NCBI GenBank assembly: GCA_037074765.1
Contig: JBAMDO010000236.1
Coordinates: forward strand, 1 to 64,000
From: Mansonella perstans
Lineage: Eukaryota; Nematoda; Chromadorea; Rhabditida; Onchocercidae
Length of the DNA: 64,000 bases
Direction of reading: 5' to 3'
Shown one piece after another: positions 1 through 11,529 of the stretch. Every line of letters starts with the position of its first letter. The first letter of the stretch is position 1. Made by a program: the position numbers and the translations under genes. The notes under the pieces were generated by a model that searched no databases, was not told where the DNA came from, and worked only from the letters and a program-made list of their open reading frames with translations.

Positions 1-111
1 ATTTATTTTAAAAGCCGAAAAGTAACATTTCATACCATTTTTCAAAAAAAATTTGCAAGACTTTCAATGCAATTTTCAGTCATAAATCCTTTTAAATTTT
101 TAAAATTTTAG

Positions 112-239
112 CGCTTTTGATATCTGAAATCCGGGCGCCTGATGTTTTCACTTTTATCCGTTATGTTGATGTTCGTTGGCTAAACAAAATTAATGTATTG
201 GATGACCACAATAAGCAGATTGTACCTTGTTCATCTTGA
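112..239 (+). CDS. 3' terminal exon of an unidentified gene (partial)
   Basis: A splice acceptor (TTTTAG ending at 111) is followed by an open frame of 41 codons ending in TGA at 237-239. The frame is richer in G+C than its surroundings and the peptide looks like ordinary globular protein (for example APDVFTFIRYVDVRWL). It starts in phase 2, so the previous exon must supply one base of the first codon. That exon is either left of the window or inside the first 110 bases, where I cannot place it. I do not recognise the family. A chance open frame cannot be excluded, but frame, acceptor and composition agree. Confidence 0.5.
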
Positions 240-1712
240 CCGTCAAATTTGGTATAACTCTCGTTCATTCTCTATAATCCTAGTAGGTTTGTGATTAAAA
301 TGGCTTGTGCGTGTTGTCATCCTTGAATCAAAAACGGAACTTTTTTAAATTTTATTAGAGATATTTAATAATTTGAAAGCAATTATTGTCTTCGTTTTGA
401 AGTGTTTTCGCATCACGACATTTTTATGACTGATTTGCATGTTCAATTTTGAAATTTCGTAAAATGTAAACAGATTGTTAATACTGATGCTTCGTTTTTA
501 AGCTCTGTTCTAAAAATTGTGCATTTCTTTTGTATTTCATTCCGGATTTAATTATACACGGTTTTTTATTTTTATAAATTTGTATGATTTTTGATATGAT
601 TTATTTAATTATGCAATATGTAAAAATTTGTAATAGTGATCTTCGACCATCTTTCATATTTTTTTGTCTTGTACTTAGAAATTTCTGTGTCACATTTGTT
701 TTACTGTGACAAAAATGTTCGTTTGCTCTCTTTGAAATTTCAAAAAATCTTGTGAAATTTTTGTTGTAGAAAACTTTATTTGGAAGTTCGAATTTTGTTT
801 AGAGTCTCATTTGAATGAACACGTTGATATAGGAAATCAAAAACTGTTTGAAGATGCGTTATTTTTTCGGAGAACGAATTAGCTGGAAGTTTTCTCTGCA
901 AGAATCACACAATGGTTGGATGAGAATTGTGAAGAGAAAATGGAACAGATCGTTGTCTATTTTTTCATAGATTTTTAATTGTCGCTTTTTTTCGGCAAAT
1001 ATTTGGATTTTCTGTATATTTTCACCTTTTGCTTATGGTTGCACGATTTCTTCCTTAATATGTATGCTAGTTCTACTCTTGTTCAGCCATATTCCTCATT
1101 TCATATTGCTCCGCCAAAACTAAAAAAGAAATTGATAGTTAAATTTGTTTAATGAAAAATAATATTACAGCGGAAATGGCGAAATATGTGATAAAATAAT
1201 CTCTTATCATTGTTCAGGCAAAAAATACTTAATTGGATTTTTAATTGGTATTGTTTACACATCAATTGAATTATCCTTTCATTTGTATTTTTTATTATCA
1301 TAATGCATGTTTGCATGTGATTAAAATTATGAAAAGAGGGAAAAATAAAATTCATCAAGTACATTTGTTGTTGACAGATTGTTAAACTATTCTTGGTTTA
1401 ATTCACCAACATTTACACGTCTAATGGATTTTTTTTTTTTTTTTCTTTAAACACCTGTCAATGGCTAATGAGATATTGAGATAATATTCGCATAAATGTG
1501 CCAAACAAATACAATTACTCGTTTAGTTGAATGTCGCAAAATGTTCAAATTGAAGCATGGATTTTTGATTAAATAAAAATTTATTTAATTTTGATCAAAA
1601 AAAAGAATCGAGTAATTGAGGAAAATTCGATTTGTTAATTTTTTTAAAATAAAATTATAGCTGAGATTGGAAATCAACTGTGAGTTGGAATTTCGCTCTT
1701 TTAAAAGCAGTT
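240..1712. other. Intergenic, no gene seen
   Basis: A+T-rich DNA between the orphan terminal exon and the TXNL1-like gene. It should hold the 3' UTR of the first and the promoter of the second. Poly-T runs occur near 1430-1443. Open frames here are short, A/T-driven and lack splice-consistent coding character. Confidence 0.6.
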
Positions 1713-3709
1713 ATGGTTGTTCATCGCTGTAATTCGGATGCAGAATTTCATGGATTTTTGGCAAATGCTAATGCTAAACCTGTTATTGTTGATTTTTATG
1801 CAATCTGGTTAATTATTTAGTGTTCAATGATGATTATTATTTCAAATTTTAGATGTAATAACTTTTTTTTTCATTAAGAGGAGAAACTTTAAAACTTTCG
1901 ATAAGAAAGGTTAAGCTTTTTGATATTATTTTTATTAAAAAGGAAAGGCATCTTTCAAATTCAAAGAATATCGTTATCATACTTTTTATTTTTGTTTTAC
2001 TGAGTGGTTTTTTTTTTTAATGACTGATTTTGTTCCTTCAGAATAAGTTCTATATAAAATTCTGTCGTTTTGTTAATGTGGAATGTTACTGATATTGTTA
2101 AAGGTGTGGACCATGTCGGCGAATAGCACCATTATTTGAGCAACTTTCCAATCAGTATTTAAATGTTGTATTTGTAAAAGTGGACGTTGATAAGGCAAAA
2201 GATCTATCGACACTACAAGGAGTTACTGCAATGCCTACATTCATTGTATATATGAATAGGTAGTGTAATTATTTATAAAATTTAAAATTTGTCTCCTTCA
2301 ATTTAAAATGATAAATTCTATTAAGATCTTGTTTTTCTTTTTTTCTTTCAAACGCTAATTGCTTACTAATAAAAATAACTAAAAATCAAGATGAAAAAAT
2401 AAAACTAAAAGTCAAGTAATGATTTAAAAATATAATTGTTAATATGAAAAGATAGAAAAACTAAGTTATATGGTTTTCCTTTTCTAAGAAAATTTGAATA
2501 CAGGGTGAAAGTCGATGTTCTGTGTGGTGGTGATCCAGTTGCAGTAGAAACTCTGGTGAAAAAGTGGTCGGAAAATGCACCAAAAGAGGATAGCCCGGTT
2601 GTGGGACAAACTGATCTCATAACCTTTGTGGATAAAACACAAGTGGAATGCTTAAATGAGGATGATAATGCAACATTGAGGTTTGTGTAAAAGTGATCTT
2701 AACTTCCGTAAGATATTCTTGAAATTTCTTGAGCTATTTATTTCACCTCTCAGTAATACATTTTAATAAAAGATAGTGCATTCGTAGTGATGTGAAATGT
2801 AGTGAAGTGTCAGGAATATGCATAGTTTAGGATATATGAAAGCCATAAAATGTTTGTTTTTTGATGATAATTTCCGTCTTTTAGGAGTCTACTCAATGGT
2901 GAAGGCATGCTTACATCCGATTGCGATCCTCAACTTATTATATCACTTCCGTTTAATCAGCCAGTAAAAATCCATTCCATTTATTTGAAGGGCAGTGGTC
3001 CATCAGCACCAAAAACGGTCAAAATTTTTACTAATCTTGCAAATATCCTTGATTTCGATCGAGCAGGAAGTGCTGAAAGTGTGCAAACCATCTCGTTTTC
3101 CGAAAAGGTATATCTGATGAATATAATTTTAGCTATTGCATTGCAGCAAAGAAGCTATTCCCTGACATAAATGATGAAAGAATATTCTTTGTGCAATTTA
3201 TTAATAGCTCAAGCAGTTTATCTAAAACATTTTTAGAAAGCTTGAATTTTTAGGTGATCGAAGGAGAATTATGTAATCTACGTTACGTGAAGTTTCAAAG
3301 CGTAAAAAACATACAGCTGTTTGTGGAAGATAATCAGGGCGGGACTGAAAATACAATAATCGAAGCCCTTCGTCTCTATGGAACGCCACTTTCCGCAACA
3401 AATATGCAAGATTTTAAGCGAGTTAGTTCATTATATCTCAAATTTTCAATCAGATTTCAATATAATAGATTAGAAATTCCCTTCAAAATTTCAATCTAAA
3501 TTTCTTTGAAATTATTGCAAACTTTTTCTTCAAGCAAAAAAAAGCACGTAACTTTTTAAATAGCTAAGCATAAAACAGGAATGTCTGTCTCACTATTACG
3601 TTTGTTTCACTATAATTGCATTTGTAGCACGTATGCAGTAATCATCCTTATTCATCCTTCTATTTTGTCCTTTCAGGTTTCTGGTAAAGTTGGTGAAGTT
3701 GGACATTGA
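1713..3709 (+). CDS. TXNL1: Thioredoxin-like protein 1 (thioredoxin + PITH domains)
   Basis: Six exons: 1713-1807, 2104-2259, 2504-2680, 2885-3107, 3254-3421 and 3677-3709 (852 bases, 283 residues, against about 289 in human TXNL1). All introns are GT-AG. The N-terminal ~105 residues are a thioredoxin fold. The redox motif WCGPC has its W codon split by intron 1, and the cis-Pro region reads AMPTFIVY. The rest is a PITH domain with typical segments such as [15 protein letters not shown] and LRYVKFQSV. In characterised animals TXNL1 is a cytosolic and nuclear redox protein that binds the 26S proteasome lid at Rpn11. The start is the only ATG in frame ahead of the thioredoxin strand. COG1 follows on the same strand after about 900 bases. 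Family assignment is secure; the proteasome role is inferred from homology. Confidence 0.95.
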
Positions 3710-4610
3710 AAAATGGATCTACAGGTTTTGCTTGAGTTTTACTATCCTGACTTGTTGAACATCGTTCATGTATGCATATTTCATATTTATCCTTCTCATG
3801 AAACAATCCATTTTGTATTTTTGGATAAATCAGTAGATTAATTGTTGTTCTTTTCTTGAATGTTAACATATTTAATGTTTATCACTATCAAAATATTCCT
3901 GTTTTAACTTTTTAAAGAATAATTTGTTGGAACATTATTGTCCTGAATGATGTTGTTTTTGATTACTACCAATCAGTGTTGTAAGGTGCTACAATAAAAT
4001 CAGCATATCTACTATAACATGTTGAAATGCGGAATGAAGTTTACTGCAGTCGATTTTATCTTTTATGTTAAATACTATTGATAAAACACCGTCGGCAAAG
4101 TGTAACAGTTCAATTTCCCAAATTGAATTTAATTGGTTTCAAGACTCGAACTTCTATCTTGGCAAAATTAGTTGAAATTTCCCATTAAAACAAGCCAAAA
4201 ATTACGCTGCTGCTTTTAGGATGAAGCGATTCTGCATTTGTAAAGCTTTCAAGTGATAAACTGTTATGAGTGCATTATTGAAATTATGCATCTGATTTGT
4301 TAATAGAGGGATTCGACAAATTTAATTTAATTAAAATTAAAAAATTATGTCAGAAGAGGTTTAAAGTATACAGGGTTTTAATTATGTGTTTTATTAATTC
4401 GGGAATTTTGAATTACACATGTTAAGTTTGCTTAAGTAAATTATTTTAAGTAAGAAAGGATAGCTGTGAATATTAAATATCTTTTTTTCTTTACTAATAT
4501 TTGTGTAATTCCTGGATCGTTGAGTCTCTCAGAGGAGTTAAATTTCTGAAAAGTTAAATTTTCAGAATCGACTGAGAAGCAAGAAAGTGAAGCAGAGGGA
4601 TAATAGCAAA
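3710..4610. other. 3' UTR of TXNL1-like gene and promoter of COG1
   Basis: No coding exon is seen. An AATAAA near 3992 is a plausible poly(A) signal for the upstream gene. The short open frames on the minus strand look like chance. Confidence 0.5.
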
Positions 4611-7600
4611 ATGGACGTTGAACGTTTAATGCAAGATTTATCAATTGATCAATTACAGGATATACATTCCAAACTTTGGTAAGGATTTCTTAAAATGTTG
4701 GATATCAAGAGAACAGGTTTTGTTTGGCTGTTGCATTACATGATGATTTAATCACAACAGCATTTTGATTGTTGCTTCAATTATTGCAAAAGATTTTCTC
4801 TTTCGTTCCAAAGTTTTTCAATTTTCATAATGATGATTCACTATTAACTTTTATTACAGATAATATTACAATTACTCAGAGTTCGTTTTTAGTAAGATAA
4901 TGTTGCATACATCTTCTTCACTATCGTAAAATTTTTATTTTATTTGCATAATTACTTTTAATATAACTTTCAAAAAATTCAGCGTGGAAGTGGAAGAGAA
5001 AAAGGAAGAAATGCGACAGATGGTAGGTCGTCGTTATCGAGATGTGCTCGATGCATCCAGTTCAGTTCGTCATATAATGGAGATCGCTAATTCATTGGTG
5101 CAATGTGTTCATGTTGTTCGAAGTGCTGGAACTGATCTTTCGTTTACTACCGAACGTTCCGTATCAAATGCAAGGCTTTGTAGAATATTAGCACTATCGA
5201 AGTTATACTTGCTGGTAAAATTATTTTCGTTTTCTCTTATTTTTACATAGTTTATATGTATTCATGTATTTCGATTCACGTTTGGATAATTTTTTATCGC
5301 AGTCGAGAACTGAATGCTTCATTGCATGCTCTGCGATCGATTATTCATATATTCCATATTTTGGTGTAAAATATGTATTATTTCGAACATTTCATTTGTA
5401 TGAAACCTTTTATCGTTATATTTTTATAACTTTGTTAATTCACAACTTTTATATATATAACAGCTCTTCAGGATACTCTTCATCTATACTCTTCATTACT
5501 CTTCATTACTCTTCATTTTTTTTTCTCATCTATACCAAACATTTCTTGATTCAATGTTTGGTATAGATGACGAGTATCCTGAAGACTTGTTATAGAATAC
5601 GTATCCTAGTAGTATCAAATCATTGGTACATCCAAATAGTTCATGTAGTTGCAAAGAATAATTCAGAAGTAGTTTGAAGATTTCATCCTGTGCGCTAGCA
5701 TTTCATTTTTTCAGATCGGTGGAGGTGATACACTGTCAGATGCATTTATTCTAGTGCTTATTGAAAAGCTTCATCATAATTTGTCTACCGATATTATTTG
5801 TTCGAAGAAATTTTCACATCTGGTTCATCAGATGTCACCGAAACTTATACAGATGCGATTGAAGCTTGAAGATGAATTTGTCAATAGTTTAGGAGCACTT
5901 CCTACCGCAAATGAAACCTTAAATCAAATAGTAGCAATTGCAATTCTTAAAAATTGTTCAAGCAAGGATTTATTGGATATCTTTATTCAGCAAAAAATGG
6001 TCAGTTGTACTGCTTCTTTTGATATCTATCTGATCAGTTGTCTTTTTTCACTTTTGCTCGAGGTTTGCTAACTAACTATAGTCTTCACATATAGAGTGTA
6101 GATCTTTCCGATAATAAACAGAGAGAAAATATTGTATTTTGTAGAACATGAAGTATAACAAAGTGATGTGTGAAAATGAAATTGCTTTTTTTAGATTTAT
6201 GGCATATTGTTGCAGAGGAAAAAAGTTTTGTGTGAATTCGAAAAGTAGCCTTATATTTTTAAACTTTCAGGTATTTTTATTGTAAAAGATAAAAAAGTTG
6301 AGTTCTTCATCGGAAATTCATTGTTTCAGGCAACTATCAAAAAAGCGTTGAACAGCTCGATATCGTTAATTGATTTGGTGTGGAAAGTTCGTCAAACTTT
6401 CGAATGTTTGAAACATATTTTTGTTGATGGTCATTTAGCTACAGTGTTGCAAACAGTATCCACACCTCTTTGGATTCCTAGTATGCAAATATAAGGAATT
6501 TTATATTGCAGAAGAAAAATAATAATTTAAATTTATACGAAATCTGATGAATTCCGAAATAAGTTATTTAATTTTTAATAAAGTTATGTGTTTTAAGTTC
6601 TTTACGAAATTTGTATGAGAGAGTTTCTCAAACTAGAATGAGAAAATTTCTAAAAAATTTTTCATCTTTATAAGTATTTAATTTTGCTTTGCAAAATCTT
6701 AGTGATTTTAGAAGTACTGGGAAAAATGATCTGTGATGAAATGCTTTATTTTGGAAATTACATCAAAGCAGAAATTGTAGAAACAAATAATCACTGCAAA
6801 CGACTTGCATTGACTCCTATCGATGAGAATTCTCTGTTCACGCACTGCGATTCATTTTTGAGCAGGTAAATGATGTTAAATTGAAATATTAATCCCAATT
6901 AAGTTTAAACTCAAGATTCGGAAATTCCCTCCTCTCATCTTGAACTATTAAAGACTTCTTTTTTCGTGCTAAGAAGGATATCTTTTCATGAATTTTTACG
7001 ATATTTCTTAAAATTATGTTATATTATATTACCTCTAGTATTTGTTCCGCTTCGAGTGATATTGTAAAGTTGAAATGTGATGTTATGGAGGATACATCTT
7101 CAGTGATTGCTTTTATCAAGGTTCTTCTGGAAGCTTTTGCCGAGGTATATTATCTTCAAAGTTTTTTTTTTTTTTTGAGTTCAATTCCAATCTTTTTCCT
7201 TTCTTTTATACTGACTCAATTGATCTAAATTATGCGATGTAGATTTTGTTTCATTTTTCATTTAGCTTTCATAATAGTCGTTCTATCACACCTCTACGAT
7301 AAAACGCTGTTAGTTGTCTCGATATAATGCGACTTCTTATTATTGGCATTTTTTAGAAATGGCCATTGGTTGGTGACAGTACAGCAGTATATCAGCGATT
7401 TCTGGGAAATCTGATTATCGAAAGATTCCAGGTTGTTTGTTTCTTGAAAGTATCTAATTGCTGAATATTTTTTTCTGCAGTCTAACTGGAATGATTTGAT
7501 GTTGTAGTGTCCCAGTGCCAAACTGGACCATTGTGTAGTTCGACATTGACATCTTGTCGTGAAGCAATTCATTATCTAAGTAACATAAATGTTTAAAAAT

Positions 7601-10532
7601 ATAGATTTAAAATGATTAATTATGAATATATCTCTGTTTGTCTCTAGAAAGACGTATCTCTGTTCTTATTAGTACTGTTTTTAAGGAACTAATCATCGGT
7701 GAATTATCAGTGCTGGAACAAAGTCTTTTAGACAAAATTCCCAATATTTCATGCCATCCGCCAGCATTGTTCAAAAAACGTGCTTCAAAGCTTGATTCTT
7801 TTCTTGCTGCTGGCGTTTCACAAGAATTAATAAGGTTTATTCTTTTTAGTTGTTAAAGTAACGTCAGAGATAAAGGTTTGGAAAAATGGAAATTATATTT
7901 TATTTCAGTACTGTCAAGGAATTTAATGATGGTTTACATTCTTTGTTGAATTCTATCAGCGAGTATGAAAAGATTGGTAAGGAACAAACAGTAAGCCAAC
8001 TACGCGAGCAGTTTTCTGTTGTTGTTTTGAAAATGTTAAAGAGGTAAGGAAACAAAATATACCGTTATAAACAATAACAGAAAACGCTTTCCCATTTATA
8101 ACAAACATTAATTAACTGCTTCAATTAACCACGGCAGAAAAGCAAAAATTGTGTCATGTATCACCGCTTATATCACCATGAATATGCTGACCTAACTCAA
8201 GAGATCTTCGCTTCTTTTATCAAACTTTCGTAATTAAGAGAAATTTTGCCGTTAAAATCTTCATCTGTAGGTTGTGCATTGTTGTGGAAGGATTTAATAC
8301 TTCAAATGATAGTTCAGTTGATTTACATTCCGATCATGCGTTGCGTATGGCAAGGGTTTATATTGCTTTGATGCAATCTTGTAACTCGTCTATCTCTCTT
8401 TCTATGTCAAAAAACATAGAACGTATAATGGAATGTGTGGGTATGTTATGTGGAAGCGCTGAAAAATCTTTTTGGTATGATTACATTTAATTTAAATTCT
8501 TTCTTAAATCCACGTACTTCTAAATTGTTATATTAAAATTTTACATATCTGTTGATTAGTGCTAAATTTCAATGCTCTTTTGAAATGATATTTTCATAAC
8601 ATTTTTATCGCATAGAGTATAGTTTGTAACAGTATTGATCAAACAAAAATTAAATTGGAATGTTACGTCTATTATATGCTTTCTATATATACCCTGTTTT
8701 ATTTCTGCTCCTAGTATTAGGAAAAGTAAATTATTTGATTGGAATCTTTTTTTTTCATTTTATTTTTTTCAATATCCGAAGAATTCGATGAAAATGTCAT
8801 AAAAATATTTGGTTTCTTTGTAGTGCTTATCTGGATGTGATCATTGAAAATTGTGCTGAAGAGAAACAAATGAAAAAGCTAACCGAAGTGTATAGTGATC
8901 CATTCATTTTCATACCATATTTGCAGGTTTTTCAGTTAATCATACAACTTTTCCAAATAATTTCATTTTTTATATCTTCTGATTTGTTTTTACTGTTTTT
9001 ATGGGAAAGTGAGGTTTGTTCGCTTCACTTTTTATTGGATTTGAATTTGCCAAATATCGTTTTCTTTATTATTCTATGTTTACGAACTAATTCATGTTTT
9101 ACAGGAATTTGAAAAATTGGAATTACCTGAAGTTGGCATAGTGGAAGTTCCTGTACAAATTAGTCGAATTTTATATTCTTTTCTTTATGATTTATGCCAG
9201 AAGGTAAATTTTATCATATGATAACTTCAGGAAGAATTTTTTGTTTGCTTAAATTGCTTTTACTGTTACTAATTGGAGAACAGGCTTTAAGAGTATTCTT
9301 GCATTGTCTGGAATGCGTAAGATATCAACTACGACAAATATCATAACATCCATAATATAGTAATTTTATGGCTGATATCTGTTAGTTTAATGAAATTAAG
9401 CAGTTTTTTTTATAAAGATGGGCTATCGTTTCATTATATATTTCAGAATAAGTTTACGACCTATTTCAAAAGAAAATTCAAAACTTCAAATTTCAGATCT
9501 CCAACAATTCCATTGGTTACTTATGTACACGGAATATTCGATCACATATTTTAAAGCACCTTGAACAGCTACTTCTTTCGGTATATTCCGTCATAGCTCA
9601 TTCTAATGTAAAGATATCATCTCGGATCACTTTGCAGTGCCTTTTCGATGTTCGTTTTTTGAATGTTATCTTGCCGAACGGTAGCATGCGTCCGTTAATT
9701 CCTCTTTTAGAAGCAAAATTGGATCCTTTTGATTTGAGTCTTGTCTCTAGCCCACTTGGAAAAAATGCTCGAATGGTGGCCCAACGTCATTCGGTTTGTA
9801 CCTTTTTTTCATTGTTTCAAAAATATTATTTTGACCTTTAAATTGAAATTGCGCAACAATTAAGGAATTTTTCACTCATATGATCGAGTAGAATGGGATA
9901 TATTCCAGCAGCTTCGATTAAATTGTGGCGGTACTGTCATTAGTTACGGAAATCACTGAAGCTTTAATAAATACTCAGTAGATTGTTAACGGTTTGTATC
10001 ATAAATTTTTTCTTAGATCCGAGTAATGTAACAGTCCTCTTTTTTTCAGATCATTTTTGCACATTTACTTTCGGATGTTACAATTAACAAAGAGTTTACA
10101 TTAAATGCATCTTTCTCGGCTGTTGTTGATATTATACCTAGGCTTAATGATGCACCGCGTCTCCCACATATCCCACGTTTGACGAAAAATACGGTAAGCA
10201 ATAGGCAAAATATCAAAAAAAAAAATGAAAGAATTTTACAAAAGAATTTTTTTTAGGCACTGCAAACTACATGAAATTTGATTTGTATGTACTGTTTTTG
10301 ACTTGTTTTTTCATTGGTTCAATTAATCACCAAGAAAAGATCTAAATTCCCCAAGATTTTCAAAATTTTGCAGAAACTCGATCATATGCTACCATTATCA
10401 ACTGGTGTAGCAGATGTGAGAAAGAAGGAATCAAGAACTCAACAACAGCAATTAGGAAGTATAAAAGCTACGCCGTCATTCTCATCATTTTATAAAATCT
10501 CTACAAGCTGGTTTGGAAACAGTCAAAACTAA
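4611..10532 (+). CDS. COG1: Conserved oligomeric Golgi complex subunit 1
   Basis: Sixteen exons: 4611-4678, 4983-5214, 5715-5999, 6330-6480, 6703-6865, 7039-7144, 7357-7431, 7516-7579, 7648-7834, 7909-8043, 8271-8474, 8824-8926, 9105-9203, 9497-9793, 10050-10193 and 10374-10532. They sum to 2472 bases in one frame (823 residues; human COG1 is about 980). The N-terminus has the COG1/Vps51-type helical signature [20 protein letters not shown], followed by [20 protein letters not shown], which matches COG1 lobe A. The C-terminus [10 protein letters not shown] is typical of the family. COG1 is a lobe-A subunit of the octameric tether that captures retrograde intra-Golgi vesicles and so maintains glycosylation enzymes. 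Exon 2 joins directly to exon 3 at 5715 in phase; the 500-base intron between them contains a fold-back. Individual small exons (7357-7431, 7516-7579) are the least certain part. An AATAAA lies near 10601. Confidence 0.9.
5466..5584. repeat. Fold-back inverted repeat in COG1 intron 2
   Basis: Two nested stems. The outer arms are 5466-5489 and 5561-5584 (24 bases, one mismatch). The inner arms are 5527-5543 and 5553-5569 (17 bases, perfect), with a 9-base loop. Between them lies a CTTCATTA-type short tandem array (5489-5515). The 5' outer arm shares the core CATCTATAC with the inner arm, so the structure looks like a partial inverted duplication. It is wholly intronic. Confidence 0.8.
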
Positions 10533-11529
10533 CTATGGTTAGACGTGTGCAAATATCTTCAATTCTTATAGTGTACTAATCATTTGTATCATCTATTTAT
10601 TAATAAATTGTCAAATTCATGAGCTTCCTACAAAATTACAATAGGAAAGTTTTAAGAAAAATTGCAATTTCAAATGAAATAATCTCATTTTTTGATCCCT
10701 TCTCATTACTGGAGACGTCATCGAAGAATGTATTAAAAGTAATGTTATTAAAAAAGAAATCATTTAATTACAATCTTCACTTATTGAACATTTTCCAGAA
10801 CATGCAACTGCACTATTATTGAATCGGGTATAAATTGTAGGTATAAATTCGTCATGGAGATTACTACTCTTTGCATCTCATTAAAGTTTGTCAATTTTCG
10901 ATTGTCAAGGGCTCATTTTTTAAAAAAAAGTGAAAATCCTTGTGGAAATCCATTTCAAATTTCTGATAATTACAAAAATGAAAATTAAAGCAGATGTGAG
11001 ATTTTTTTCTTCAGTGTCATATTCTAAAATGAACTAACACTTTCATAAGTTATTCGAATGCCTTTGCATCATAATTTGATGTTCGATTTGTATCTATTTA
11101 ACCGCACTGCAATTCAGTGCTGCATCATTATCGGTGTTGTCATGCTAGGAACGACACTTTAACATGAGCGTCAATACTTGAGTAATTAAATTTATTGGCA
11201 TGTAGTAATAGAAACTTCCCAGAAAACCAATCATTAAGCTCTTATTTTAATTGAATAAATATACTTTCTGCTATATGCGCATTAGACAGATTATCCCAGA
11301 AAAATTAAATGCTGACTTTGAGATTAGGAAAAAATCTTGTACTTAACAAATCTTTTTGCATTATCCAATTTGATACGTTCTAAATATTATTATGCAGAAA
11401 AAAATTTCGATAATAAGTGAAAGAGAAAGATGGTCTTGAAATGATTGTTGATGCAGAAGAAGTACGATTAAATAAAGCATCATTGCAATCACAAGATGCA
11501 ATAAAACAGACCGTCTTTAAATGCAAGAT
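10533..11529. other. Convergent intergenic region COG1 / PIGU
   Basis: The 3' ends of COG1 (+) and PIGU (-) face each other here. No exon is seen on either strand. A plus-strand open frame at 11417-11605 overlaps the last PIGU exon in antisense and is a shadow. Confidence 0.6.

Noticed and set aside
5303..5362. Possible extra COG1 exon reading [16 protein letters not shown]
   Set aside because: That frame needs two extra bases from the previous exon, which ends in phase 0. Joining 5214 directly to 5715 matches the COG1 family.
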